Assembly (NCBI GenBank): GCA_002364005.1
Contig: DEXG01000015.1
Coordinates: 475,352-507,951, forward strand
DNA: 32,600 nucleotides
Source: Phycisphaerales bacterium UBA3190
GTDB taxonomy: Bacteria; Planctomycetota; Phycisphaerae; Phycisphaerales; UBA1924
Reading direction: 5' to 3'
Position 1 is the first letter of the stretch, and each line of letters opens with the position of its first letter. The notes beneath the pieces are model-generated. The model worked only from the letters and a program-made list of their open reading frames with translations. It did not search any database and was not told where the DNA came from. Made by a program: the position numbers and the translations under genes. This document shows positions 1 through 12,127 of the stretch, in pieces.

Positions 1-23
1 GGCAATAGGCAATAGGCAATAGG
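1..23. repeat. Short tandem repeat, 7-bp unit GGCAATA
   Basis: Three copies of GGCAATA plus two further bases sit at the very edge of the window, so the array may continue upstream. It lies beyond the 3' end of queF. It is too short to assign a role, and simple slippage is the likeliest origin. Confidence 0.7.
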
Positions 24-63
24 TAGCATATCGCCCTAGAACCAATGGCTGATGGCTATCCAA

Positions 64-447
64 TCACCGCCCAAGAAAATGCCTCGGCACATCGCCATGA
101 TCCGCCCGGATCACCGAGCGGATGCCGCCGCGGCCCTTCCAGTTGGTCTCGATCTGCAGCCATTGCGGGTCCATCGCCTTCACCAGGTCGTCGCGGATGG
201 TGTTGGTGACCGCCTCGAAGTAGATGCCCTCGTTGCGGAAGCTGTGGTAGTAGAGCTTGAGGGACTTGAGCTCGATGCAGACGCCGCCGGTGCTGCCGGG
301 CTTAGGCATGTATCGCAGGGTGATCACGCCAAAGTCGGGGTGGCCCGTGACGGGGCAGACGCTGGTAAACTCCTCGGCGATGTGCTCGATCACGAACGGT
401 GCATCGGAGGGGGTCGGGAAGACTTCAAAGAGTGATGGATCTGGCAT
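64..447 (-). CDS. queF: NADPH-dependent 7-cyano-7-deazaguanine reductase QueF
   Basis: Reduces preQ0 to preQ1 in queuosine biosynthesis, in the cytoplasm. The 127-residue protein has the size of the short, single-domain (type I) QueF family. The nucleophile region SVCPVTGHPDFG carries the catalytic Cys and, seven residues later, the conserved Asp. The family motif ELKSLKLYYHSFRNEGIYFE follows. I placed the start at the ATG of MPDPSLFE; the frame stays open nine codons further upstream, but that extension has no family similarity. No Shine-Dalgarno precedes this ATG. Instead a TACGCT hexamer ends six bases before it, with ATGACG 17 bp further upstream, which fits a leaderless transcript. It follows rpoC on the same strand but is separated from it by a strong terminator, so it should be its own unit. 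Confidence 0.93.
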   Translation of the reverse strand: MPDPSLFEVFPTPSDAPFVIEHIAEEFTSVCPVTGHPDFGVITLRYMPKPGSTGGVCIELKSLKLYYHSFRNEGIYFEAVTNTIRDDLVKAMDPQWLQIETNWKGRGGIRSVIRADHGDVPRHFLGR

Positions 448-453
448 AGAACC

Positions 454-482
454 AGCGTAGGCGCAGACCCCCACCGCGTCAT
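454..482 (-). promoter_or_regulatory. Candidate leaderless promoter of queF
   Basis: On the minus strand ATGACG (477-482) and TACGCT (454-459) are separated by 17 bp, and the queF ATG begins six bases after TACGCT. Transcription would then start at or next to the initiation codon. The hexamers and spacing are seen directly; promoter activity is inference. Confidence 0.45.
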
Positions 483-503
483 CGGAGCATGTATGCGTGC
501 ATG

Positions 504-533
504 AAAAAGGGCGTCCCGCGTGGGGACGCCCTT
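504..533 (-). terminator. Intrinsic terminator of the rpl-rpoBC operon
   Basis: A perfect 11-bp stem (507-517 with 523-533) closes a five-base loop. On the minus strand it is followed directly by a run of T (plus-strand A at 504-508). It lies about 25 bp past the rpoC stop codon, in the right orientation to end the operon. Confidence 0.9.
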
Positions 534-555
534 GTGTTTGAAATCGATCAGGCGA

Positions 556-4959
<4,404 letters not shown>

Positions 4960-4967
4960 ATCTCGTT

Positions 4968-4981
4968 CTCCTGTACAGGAG
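4968..4981 (-). promoter_or_regulatory. Palindrome containing the rpoC ribosome-binding site
   Basis: CTCCTGTACAGGAG is a perfect 14-bp palindrome just upstream of the rpoC ATG. The minus-strand half AGGAG is the Shine-Dalgarno, so in RNA the upstream CUCCU could pair with it around a GUAC loop and reduce rpoC initiation. Confidence 0.6.
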
Positions 4982-5066
4982 TGATTCGTATCAGTTCAAC
5001 CGACAATCGAGGGAACCAGCCGCCCCGGCGAATGCTCACCGGGACGACGCCTTCGCGGGTGCTGCC

Positions 5067-8000
5067 TTACAGCAGGCTCCCGCCCTCAAGCTGCTTCTTC
5101 TCGAGTGTCAGGTTCATGCCCAGACCCTTGAGTTCGTTGCAGAGCACATCGAACGCGACGGGCATGCCCGCCTCGAGCTTGTTGGTGCCCTTGACCATCG
5201 ACTCGTAGATCTTGGTACGACCCTCGACATCGTCCGACTTCACCGTCAGCAGCTCCTGCAAGATATAGGCGGCACCGTACGCTTCGAGCGCCCAGACCTC
5301 CATCTCACCGAATCGCTGACCACCCGTGCGTGCCTTACCACCCAGCGGCTGCTGCGTGATGAGCGAGTACGGGCCCGTCGCACGGGCGTGGATCTTGTCG
5401 TCGACCAGGTGGTGCAGCTTCAGCAGATACATGAAGCCCACGGTTGTCTTCTGGTTGAACGCCTCGCCGGTGCGGCCGTCGTAAAGCTGGATCTTGCCGC
5501 CCGCGGGCATCTCTGCCAGCAGCTCACGAGGATGAGGCCATGTGCCCTTCTCCTCGCAGTCGGCCCAGCGGTTGCGGACATACTCGTTCGCCTCCGCCAC
5601 GGCGTCGTGGATCTCCTGCTCGCGAGCACCGTCGAACACGGGGGTCACGGCCTGGAAGCCCAGGACCTGAGCCGCCCAACCAAGGTGCGTCTCGAGGATC
5701 TGACCCACATTCATACGCGAGGGCACGCCCAGCGGGTTGAGGAGCACATCGACGGGGTTGCCGTCGTCCATGAAGGGCATGTCCGCCTCGGGGACCACAC
5801 GGGCGATGACACCCTTGTTCCCGTGGCGACCCGCCATCTTGTCACCGGCGGACAGGGTCCGCTTGGTGGCGATGTACACCTTGACCATTTCAAGCACGCC
5901 GTTGGGCAGCTCGTCGCCGCGCTTCATGTGCGCGACCTTCCGCTGCTTCTCGGCCTCGACGGCTTCGATACGGGGCCAGTACTGACGGTACACCGTCTCG
6001 GCCTCGTCCTTGGTGTCCTTGGATCCCTTGATCCACTTGACATTGAAGGTCTTGATCTGCTCGATGATGACCTCGGGGATGTCACTGGCACCGACCTTCT
6101 GACGCGTCATCGGGTCGACCATCTCGGTCCCGACAACCTCGTTGATGGCGACGGTCATCTCTTTGAAGAGCTTGATCGCCTGTGCATCCTGCTCGGCCTC
6201 GTACTCAGCGATTTCCGCCTTCAGCGCCTTCTTCTGCGCCTCGTTCATGTGAACGCGACGCGAAAACTTCTTGGTGCCGATGACGATGCCGTTGGTACCG
6301 GCGCTGACCTCGAGCGAATCGTTCTTCACATCCTCGCCCGCACGACCGAAGATCGCGTGGAGCAGCTTCTCTTCCGGAGTCAGCTCGGTCTTGCTCTTGG
6401 GCGAGACCTTGCCGACCAGGATGTCGCCAGGGCCCACACGGGCACCGACGCGGATGATCCCGCTCTCGTCGAGGTTGCGCAGCATGCGCTCGCTCACATT
6501 GGGGATATCGCGGGTGAACTCTTCACGACCGAGCTTGGTCTCGCGGACCTCGACATCGAACGAGTCGATATGGATGCTCGTGAACGCGTCGTCCTTCACA
6601 AGACGCTCGCTGATCACGATCGCGTCCTCGAAGTTGTACCCGTCGAAGGTGTTGAACGCGACCAGGGCGTTGCGACCGATCGCCAGCTCGCCCTGCAGGG
6701 TCGAAGCACCGTCGGCGATGACCTGACCGGCCTTGACCTTCTGGCCCTTCTTCACGATGGGCTTCTGGTTCTGGCAGGTACGCTCGTTGAGACCGACAAA
6801 CTTCCGGAACACATACTCGTCGGCATTGTCGATGATGATGCGCTCGGCATCAACATAGGTCACCGTACCGCCGCGCTTGGCGCGGATCAGCATGCCGGAG
6901 TACTTACCGACCTCTTTCTCCATGCCCGTTGCGATGCACGGGGGGTCAACCTTGATCAGCGGCACTGCCTGGCGCTGCATGTTCGAGCCCATCAACGCAC
7001 GGTTGGCGTCGTCGTGCTCGAGGAACGGGATCAGCGATGCGGAAATACCGACAAGCTGCTTGGGCGACACATCGACATAGTCGATCTGGTCCGGCTTGAG
7101 CTCGGCGATCTCGCCGTCGCTTCGTGCAAGCACGAGCCCCTTCTTGAACTGCCCGTCTTCGTCGAGGGCGTCGGCCGGCGCGAGGACTGAGCGAATCTCT
7201 TCGTCAGCTCGGAGGTTCACGACCTTCTTGGTGACCTCGCCGTTCTCGACCACGCGGTACGGGGTACGCAGGAAGCCGTACTCGTCAACCGTGGCGTAGA
7301 TGCCCAGCGAACAGATCAGACCAATGTTCGTACCTTCGGGCGTCTCGATGGGACACACGCGGCCGTAGTGCGAGGTGTGAACATCTCGCACCTCGAAGCC
7401 GGCACGCTTGCGGTTCAGACCGCCCGGGCCCAGCGCCGAGAGTCGGCGTTCATGCACCAGCGTCGAGAGCGGGTTCGTCTGGTCGACGACCTGCGAAAGC
7501 TCGCTGCGACCGAAGAAGAAGTCGATGGCGCTGCTGATGGACTTGGAGTTCACCAGGTCGGCGATCTTGGCGACCTCTTCGGGGTCCTTGACGCTCATGC
7601 GCTCCTGGACGGTGCGACGCAGCTTGAGCAGACCCTTGCGGACCTCCTCCACTGCCAGCTCGTCGAGCGTACGCAGGCGCCGGTTGCCCAGATGGTCGAT
7701 GTCATCGACGAACGCAACAGGACGACCGGTATCGGGGTCGATGCGGTTGCTGCGCAGGTCGAGCATGTACTGCACAACCTTCAGGAAGTCGATGCCCAGG
7801 AGGAACAGCTGATCCTCGGGGATGTCCTGGATGTCGAACTTCCGGTTGATCCGGAAACGGCCGACCTTGCCCAGGCGGTAGCGGTTGTCGTCGAAGAACT
7901 TCTCGTGGAAGAGCTGCTTGGCCTTGTCGACCTGCGGCGGGTTGCCTGGACGAAGGCGTGAGTACACCTTCAGCATCGCGCGATCGTAATCGCTCTCAAC

Positions 8001-8918
8001 ATTGGGGACTTCGTCGAACTGCTCGAGCTTCTCTTCGGCGATCGTGTTGAGGATCAGCGAGTCGCTCGGGTTCTGCACGACCTTGATCGTGGTGAGCGCC
8101 GAGGCACGGATCGCTTCGGCGGCTTCTTCGCCGATCTGGCAACCCACATGCACCAGCTCTTCACCGGTCTCGGTGTCGATGATCGATGCCGCGGCCCAGT
8201 CGTCGGGATGCACATCCTTGGCCTTGATCTCAGCAACCTCGTAGAAGAGGCTGATGATCGCGTCGGTCGATGCGACCGACTCGTCAAGACAGCGCAGGAA
8301 GGTGGTCGCGGTCAGCTTGGTGCTCTGGTCGATGCGCATCGCGAGCACATCTTTCTTAGTGACCTCAAGCTCGATCCACGAGCCGCGCTCGGGGATGATG
8401 CGAGCGCTGTGGAGCGGACGGTCGCCCTCGCTGCTCACAATTGAGAAGTCCACACCCGGCGAGCGGTGGAGCTGAGACACGATCACGCGCTCTGCACCAT
8501 TGACGATGTACTCACCGCCACCCATCATCACCGGGAACTCGCCCAGGTAGATATCTTCTTCGGGCAGGTCTCCGTGCGTCTCTCGCTTGAGACGCAGGCG
8601 CAGCCTGAAGGGGAAGCCGTAGGTCAGTCGCAGTTCTCGACATTCATCCGATGTGTAGCGTGGCTGCTCAAGCGAGTAGCTCGCGTACTCCAGAGACATT
8701 GTCTCGTCGTACGATTCGATCGGGAAGATCTCACGCAGCAACGACTCGAGCCCAAGCTCGGGGTCGCGCTCATCAGGATTTTTATCGATCTGCAAGAAGC
8801 GCTCATACGCGGCTTCCTGAACCTGCCAGAGATCGGGGATCTTCGTTGTGTCGCCTCGTTTGGCGAAACTCCGAACGCTGCGGGTACGCTCCATATCGCG
8901 CACTTTGGTCGCTGCCAT
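5067..8918 (-). CDS. rpoB: DNA-directed RNA polymerase subunit beta
   Basis: Second-largest subunit of RNA polymerase, forming the active-site cleft with beta'. At 1283 residues it is close to the usual bacterial length. The rifampicin region (about residues 468-495) reads SELSQVVDQTNPLS followed by HERRLSALGPGG. Compared with E. coli it keeps the equivalents of Q513, D516, H526, R529 and S531 but has Val at the F514 and M515 positions. Downstream, HYGRVCPIETPEGTNIGL and KMAGRHGNKG are family signatures, and the C-terminus contains the conserved GGQRFGEMEVWALEAYGAA block. The ATG is preceded by AGGTG at suitable spacing. It lies 462 bp after rplL, with a candidate promoter of its own in that gap, and 107 bp before rpoC. 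Confidence 0.98.
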   Translation of the reverse strand: MAATKVRDMERTRSVRSFAKRGDTTKIPDLWQVQEAAYERFLQIDKNPDERDPELGLESLLREIFPIESYDETMSLEYASYSLEQPRYTSDECRELRLTYGFPFRLRLRLKRETHGDLPEEDIYLGEFPVMMGGGEYIVNGAERVIVSQLHRSPGVDFSIVSSEGDRPLHSARIIPERGSWIELEVTKKDVLAMRIDQSTKLTATTFLRCLDESVASTDAIISLFYEVAEIKAKDVHPDDWAAASIIDTETGEELVHVGCQIGEEAAEAIRASALTTIKVVQNPSDSLILNTIAEEKLEQFDEVPNVESDYDRAMLKVYSRLRPGNPPQVDKAKQLFHEKFFDDNRYRLGKVGRFRINRKFDIQDIPEDQLFLLGIDFLKVVQYMLDLRSNRIDPDTGRPVAFVDDIDHLGNRRLRTLDELAVEEVRKGLLKLRRTVQERMSVKDPEEVAKIADLVNSKSISSAIDFFFGRSELSQVVDQTNPLSTLVHERRLSALGPGGLNRKRAGFEVRDVHTSHYGRVCPIETPEGTNIGLICSLGIYATVDEYGFLRTPYRVVENGEVTKKVVNLRADEEIRSVLAPADALDEDGQFKKGLVLARSDGEIAELKPDQIDYVDVSPKQLVGISASLIPFLEHDDANRALMGSNMQRQAVPLIKVDPPCIATGMEKEVGKYSGMLIRAKRGGTVTYVDAERIIIDNADEYVFRKFVGLNERTCQNQKPIVKKGQKVKAGQVIADGASTLQGELAIGRNALVAFNTFDGYNFEDAIVISERLVKDDAFTSIHIDSFDVEVRETKLGREEFTRDIPNVSERMLRNLDESGIIRVGARVGPGDILVGKVSPKSKTELTPEEKLLHAIFGRAGEDVKNDSLEVSAGTNGIVIGTKKFSRRVHMNEAQKKALKAEIAEYEAEQDAQAIKLFKEMTVAINEVVGTEMVDPMTRQKVGASDIPEVIIEQIKTFNVKWIKGSKDTKDEAETVYRQYWPRIEAVEAEKQRKVAHMKRGDELPNGVLEMVKVYIATKRTLSAGDKMAGRHGNKGVIARVVPEADMPFMDDGNPVDVLLNPLGVPSRMNVGQILETHLGWAAQVLGFQAVTPVFDGAREQEIHDAVAEANEYVRNRWADCEEKGTWPHPRELLAEMPAGGKIQLYDGRTGEAFNQKTTVGFMYLLKLHHLVDDKIHARATGPYSLITQQPLGGKARTGGQRFGEMEVWALEAYGAAYILQELLTVKSDDVEGRTKIYESMVKGTNKLEAGMPVAFDVLCNELKGLGMNLTLEKKQLEGGSLL

Positions 8919-9380
8919 CCAAGCACCTCGTGATGGTTCTGTTCAAGAACGGTACAACCTGCGCACCGTTCGTGATTGCTGTTCGTTGTGTGGTATGCCC
9001 ATACCGTCCCGGCCTGCCGCACCAAGATTGAAGACCGGAAAAATATCCTAGCCCTTCAAGCGCAACAAAGCCACCCGGCATTGAATTTGCTCGCTTTCAC
9101 GGGCAGATCCGCCAACCGGGTGATTCAAGACTCGATCAACTGAAGCGATCCTGCCTCATCGATCTCCGATACCAACAACCAACACCGTTGCTAATGATTC
9201 GTTCACCACCGACCGAACAGTTCCCGACCTGAGCCAGTTACTTCGAGCGATCGGACTTTTACGCTCACCGTATCCCCTCGGGAGGAGGCACCACACCGCT
9301 CCCGAGCCAAACGATCGCTTCGCATTTCTGCCAAGCGATCGATATCTTTTTATATCCCCAGAACAGGGGATCGTGCCAGA
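8919..9380 (-). other. rplL-rpoB intergenic region with hairpins and a candidate promoter
   Basis: A 462-bp stretch with no credible gene. In transcript order it holds a small hairpin just past rplL (9354-9371, six-bp stem), a perfect 9-bp inverted repeat with a 12-base loop (9312-9320 with 9333-9341), a candidate promoter (9040-9068), and a perfect 7-bp inverted repeat (8947-8953 with 8965-8971) shortly before the rpoB ribosome site. In E. coli the equivalent gap holds an attenuator and an RNase III processing site that set the ratio of ribosomal protein to polymerase. A similar job is plausible here but is inference. Confidence 0.55.
9040..9068 (-). promoter_or_regulatory. Candidate internal promoter for rpoBC
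   Basis: On the minus strand TTGTTG (9063-9068) and TATTTT (9040-9045) are 17 bp apart, in one of the few AT-rich patches of the rplL-rpoB gap. It would give an untranslated leader of about 115 bases before rpoB. Confidence 0.35.
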
Positions 9381-9785
9381 TCAGGCGATTTCGACTTCGG
9401 CGCCGGTCTCTTCGAGCTTGGTCTTGACATCTTCTGCCTCGTCCTTGCTCACGCCTTCCTTCACCTTGGCGCCTGCTTCTTCTGCCAGTGCCTTGGCTTC
9501 CTTCAGGCCCAGGCCGGTGATCTCGCGGATCGCCTTGATCACCTGGATCTTGTTGCCGCCGGGGCTCTTGAGGATGACATCGAACGAGGTCTTCTCGGCT
9601 GCAGCGCCGCCCTCGTCGCCACCAGCGGCTGCCATCATCACGGCACCACCAGCTGCGGCTTCGATGCCGTAGGTTTCCTTCATGTAATCACCCAGGTCGA
9701 CTGCTTCCTTGAGGGTCAGGCCCGCAAGTTCGTCACCCAGTTTGCTGATCTTTGCGTCAAAGGTCTTGGTTGCTTCGTCGGACAT
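9381..9785 (-). CDS. rplL: 50S ribosomal protein L7/L12
   Basis: Stalk protein of the large subunit; its dimers bind L10 and recruit translational GTPases. The 134-residue protein has the N-terminal dimerisation helices (about 1-42) and a flexible Ala/Gly-rich hinge (about 43-62). Its C-terminal domain contains EKTSFDVILKSPGGNKIQVIKAIREITGLGLKEAKALAEEA, shown here in pieces: EKTSFDVIL, KIQVIKAIREITGLGLKEAK. The ATG is preceded by AAGGAG at good spacing. It follows rplJ by 193 bp, an unusually long gap with several hairpins. Confidence 0.97.
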   Translation of the reverse strand: MSDEATKTFDAKISKLGDELAGLTLKEAVDLGDYMKETYGIEAAAGGAVMMAAAGGDEGGAAAEKTSFDVILKSPGGNKIQVIKAIREITGLGLKEAKALAEEAGAKVKEGVSKDEAEDVKTKLEETGAEVEIA

Positions 9786-9978
9786 GGTCCAACTCCTTCA
9801 TTTCTCAATGCACACGATCTTGTCGTATGCCAGACTCGTTCACCCAAGAGGGACCGAACCGCTCGGTTCTTTAACCCTCCCCGCACACATCTCGCGGGGG
9901 TTGAATAGGGCCAGTCAGGTGACAACGGGTTTCATAAACGACTGCCAAATCAGGCAGCCGCAAAGTTCAAACACAAAC
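9786..9978 (-). other. rplJ-rplL intergenic hairpins
   Basis: In minus-strand RNA this 193-base gap can form at least three hairpins: CTGCC/GGCAG (9942-9957), a GC-rich stem pairing CCGC with GCGG and AACCC with GGGTT around a three-base bulge (about 9871-9902), and GAACCG/CGGTTC near 9855-9868. None has a U-tract, so processing or translational control is more likely than termination. Confidence 0.5.
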
Positions 9979-10521
9979 TCAAACCTTGGCGATCTCTTCG
10001 CCACTCTCGAGCTTTTCTTCGATCGCCTTGATGATGCCAGCCAGACCTGAGCCTGGGCCCTTGATCGCACCCACGAGCTTGCGCCCAGGGCCGAGGATAA
10101 GGGTGACATCCTGTGCAATCGCTTCTTCGCGTGTGGGGAACTTGCTGAGTTGCTTCACACCAGCATCGCCCTCGAAGAGCATGCCGTCGAGGACGGCGCC
10201 CTTGAGCTCGATGTCGGGGTACTTCTTGAGCAATCCAACGATCTCGCGTGCGACATCGACGACCGACTCAGCGCCATACGCCAGGGCCGTCGACCCCTGC
10301 ATGACTTCCTTGAGCGGTGCCAGTTCCGTCTCGCCGAACGCTTGCCCAAAGAGCTTGTTGCGTACGACGGTGACGCGGATTTCCTTCTTCGCCAGACCCG
10401 ACCGGATCGCGTTCGTGTCGTTCGACTCGATCCCACGCAGGCCGATGGCCAGCGCGTTCTCGTGGTCGCCCAACAGCTCGCGGTACTCGCGGATCATCAT
10501 TTCCTTGACAGGCTTACTCAT
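9979..10521 (-). CDS. rplJ: 50S ribosomal protein L10
   Basis: Base of the L7/L12 stalk; binds 23S rRNA and several L7/L12 dimers through its C-terminal helix. The 180-residue protein contains the family sequence VTVVRNKLFGQAF and ends in the long charged helix IIKAIEEKLESGEEIAKV that docks L7/L12. A strong TAAGGAGG ribosome site precedes the ATG. It starts only 11 bp after rplA, so there is no room for a separate L10-type autoregulatory leader before rplJ. Any L10 control would have to act within rplA or in the following gap. Confidence 0.96.
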   Translation of the reverse strand: MSKPVKEMMIREYRELLGDHENALAIGLRGIESNDTNAIRSGLAKKEIRVTVVRNKLFGQAFGETELAPLKEVMQGSTALAYGAESVVDVAREIVGLLKKYPDIELKGAVLDGMLFEGDAGVKQLSKFPTREEAIAQDVTLILGPGRKLVGAIKGPGSGLAGIIKAIEEKLESGEEIAKV

Positions 10522-10532
10522 GATAATCCTCC

Positions 10533-11222
10533 TTATTCCGCCGCTACCGCGGTCTTGATCTGTACACCAGGGGTCATCGTCCCGCTGATGGTGATACGCT
10601 TGACATACTCACCCTTGACCGCCGAAGGACGCGCCTTCTCGATGGTCTCGTAGAAGTGGTTGTAGTTCTCCAGCAGGTCATCGGCGCTGAAGCTCATACG
10701 ACCGATGACGGCATGGACATTCCCGCCCTTGTCGGCACGGTACTCGACCTTACCAGCCGCAAACTCACCGACGGCTTCGGCGACCTTGGGGGTCACGGTG
10801 CCATTCTTGGGCGAGGGCATCAGCCCCTTGGGGCCAAGCACGCGACCGAGCTTGGAGATCACACGCATCATGTCAGGCGAAGCGATCGCGACATCGAAGT
10901 CGAACCAGCCGCCATCAACCTTCTGCATCAGATCCGTGCCGCCTGCTTCGACGGCACCGGCCGCCTTACAGTCGTCAACAAGTGCCGCATCACAGAACGC
11001 GATGACCCGCTTGGCCTTGCCGATGCCCTTGGGCAACGACACCGAGCCGCGAACCATCTGATCTGCGTGCTTCACATCCACACCGAGGTGCATGCAGACC
11101 TCGACGGCCTGATCAAACTTGGTGGGAACAAACTTCTTCAGCGCGACAAACGCCTCATTGGCCTCGAGGGCTTCCCGAGGGGTCAGCTTTATGTTTTCTT
11201 GTGCTCGCTTTGACTTTGCCAT
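10533..11222 (-). CDS. rplA: 50S ribosomal protein L1
   Basis: Forms the L1 stalk that moves deacylated tRNA out of the E site; in many bacteria it also represses its own rplK-rplA mRNA. The 229 residues match the usual length. Signatures include LPKGIGKAKRVIAFCD and GRVLGPKGLMPSPKNGTVT. It starts three bases after the rplK stop codon, so it is probably translationally coupled to rplK. Confidence 0.97.
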   Translation of the reverse strand: MAKSKRAQENIKLTPREALEANEAFVALKKFVPTKFDQAVEVCMHLGVDVKHADQMVRGSVSLPKGIGKAKRVIAFCDAALVDDCKAAGAVEAGGTDLMQKVDGGWFDFDVAIASPDMMRVISKLGRVLGPKGLMPSPKNGTVTPKVAEAVGEFAAGKVEYRADKGGNVHAVIGRMSFSADDLLENYNHFYETIEKARPSAVKGEYVKRITISGTMTPGVQIKTAVAAE

Positions 11223-11225
11223 GGA

Positions 11226-11657
11226 TCAGTCCCCCACCACATCTACGCCCATCGAACGAGCGGTACCCGCGATGATCAGTGCACCCGCGTCGAGATCGTG
11301 CGAGTTGATGTCCGCACCCTTCTCTTCAGCGATCTTGCGGCACTGGTCCATCGTGATCTTGCCAACCTTCTTGGTGTTCGGCTCGCCCGAACCCTTCTGA
11401 ATGCCAGCCGCTTCCTTGATCAGCACGCTCGCGGGCGATGACTTGATCTCGAACTCGAACGAGCGGTCGTTGTAGACCGTGACGACACAGCCGACGACCT
11501 TGCCGTTGAGCTGGCCGGTTGCTGCGTTAAACTGCTGAATGAACTGCCCGGGGTTGACACCCTTGGCACCCAGAACAGGGCCCAGAGGCGGCGCAGGCGT
11601 TGCCTGACCACCTGGGGCCATGATCTTGAACTTTTCAATGACTTCTTTGTCGGCCAT
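11226..11657 (-). CDS. rplK: 50S ribosomal protein L11
   Basis: Component of the GTPase-associated centre, contacting 23S rRNA and translation factors. The protein from the ATG at 11657 is 143 residues, the normal size, and begins MADKEVIEKFKIMAPGGQATPAPPLGPVLG, split here as MADKEVIEKFK and GGQATPAPPLGP. The frame is open 22 codons further upstream, but that part lacks family similarity and has no ribosome site, whereas GGGAGGTGGAG precedes the chosen start. It is the first gene of the operon in this genome; nusG and secE are not upstream. Confidence 0.96.
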   Translation of the reverse strand: MADKEVIEKFKIMAPGGQATPAPPLGPVLGAKGVNPGQFIQQFNAATGQLNGKVVGCVVTVYNDRSFEFEIKSSPASVLIKEAAGIQKGSGEPNTKKVGKITMDQCRKIAEEKGADINSHDLDAGALIIAGTARSMGVDVVGD

Positions 11658-11700
11658 GATTTCTCCACCTCCCACACCGAGCCCGATTGCCTCGGAAGCC

Positions 11701-11721
11701 GCGTTTTCGGCCTGAAAACGC
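11701..11721 (-). promoter_or_regulatory. rplK leader hairpin, possible L1 operator
   Basis: GCGTTTTC and GAAAACGC form a perfect 8-bp stem with a five-base loop in the rplK leader, 44 bases before the start codon. In E. coli the L1 repressor site lies in the leader just upstream of rplK. The position fits; the L1-binding internal loop is not evident, so the role is only a suggestion. Confidence 0.4.
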
Positions 11722-11825
11722 ACTCAATGTGGTTACACGGTTGCTGAAATGCCCGTGGCGCACGCCAAGAGCAGGGCCAAGACTCTAGACCCACCTGCCC
11801 CACGGGTCGAATCTGTGCATGGTCA

Positions 11826-11838
11826 AATTGTCACAATT
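11826..11838. promoter_or_regulatory. Operator-like palindrome AATTGT-C-ACAATT
   Basis: A perfect palindrome with 6-bp arms around one central base, in the divergent region. It overlaps a TTGTCA hexamer that could act as a plus-strand -35, although no good -10 follows at the right distance. Confidence 0.35.
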
Positions 11839-11910
11839 CCTTTTACAGACACCAGTTCGGGCCACGGGCTATGTGCTGCCCATTCCCATCAGGAGGAACC
11901 GCTGTGCGAC

Positions 11911-11935
11911 AAGCCCCCTTGAAGCGGGGCTTTTT
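11911..11935 (+). terminator. Plus-strand terminator without an upstream gene
   Basis: AAGCCCC (11911-11917) pairs with GGGGCTT (11926-11932) and is followed by T to 11935. No plus-strand gene precedes it in the window's divergent region. It is either the end of a small RNA or an attenuator in the leader of the beta-helix gene at 12149. Confidence 0.7.
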
Positions 11936-12070
11936 CACGAAAACCCGCGTGAGAACAAAACCCAACGCGTTACCGGACCCAATAGTCATGCTGTGACGGT
12001 GACAGAAGCTCGGCAATCCCAAATCGCTTGGTCTGCAATCATCTTCTTTCGCACGATACCGGTTGAATAC

Positions 12071-12101
12071 CCAGTTTCACACGCCCATGAGCCAGTTTCA
12101 C
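12071..12101 (+). repeat. Direct repeat CCAGTTTCAC, 21-bp period
   Basis: CCAGTTTCAC occurs at 12071-12080 and again at 12092-12101, exactly 21 bp apart, so both copies face the same side of the helix. It lies about 48-78 bp upstream of the beta-helix gene start. This is the layout of an activator-binding site. Confidence 0.7.
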
Positions 12102-12106
12102 GGCAT

Positions 12107-12127
12107 TCGGGCAGGCAGATTGCCCGA
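12107..12127 (+). promoter_or_regulatory. Inverted repeat TCGGGCA-N7-TGCCCGA
   Basis: A perfect 7-bp inverted repeat with a 7-base spacer, just before the AGGAG ribosome site of the beta-helix gene. It could be an operator in DNA or a hairpin in the leader RNA. Confidence 0.5.

Noticed and set aside
9312..9350. Intrinsic terminator on the plus strand (9-bp stem followed by T-rich sequence)
   Set aside because: No plus-strand gene precedes it. The stem was kept as part of the rplL-rpoB control region on the minus strand.
11904..11996. 30-codon GTG frame after an AGGAGG in the divergent region
   Set aside because: The frame runs through the terminator stem, the peptide is unremarkable and there is no way to support it from one sequence.
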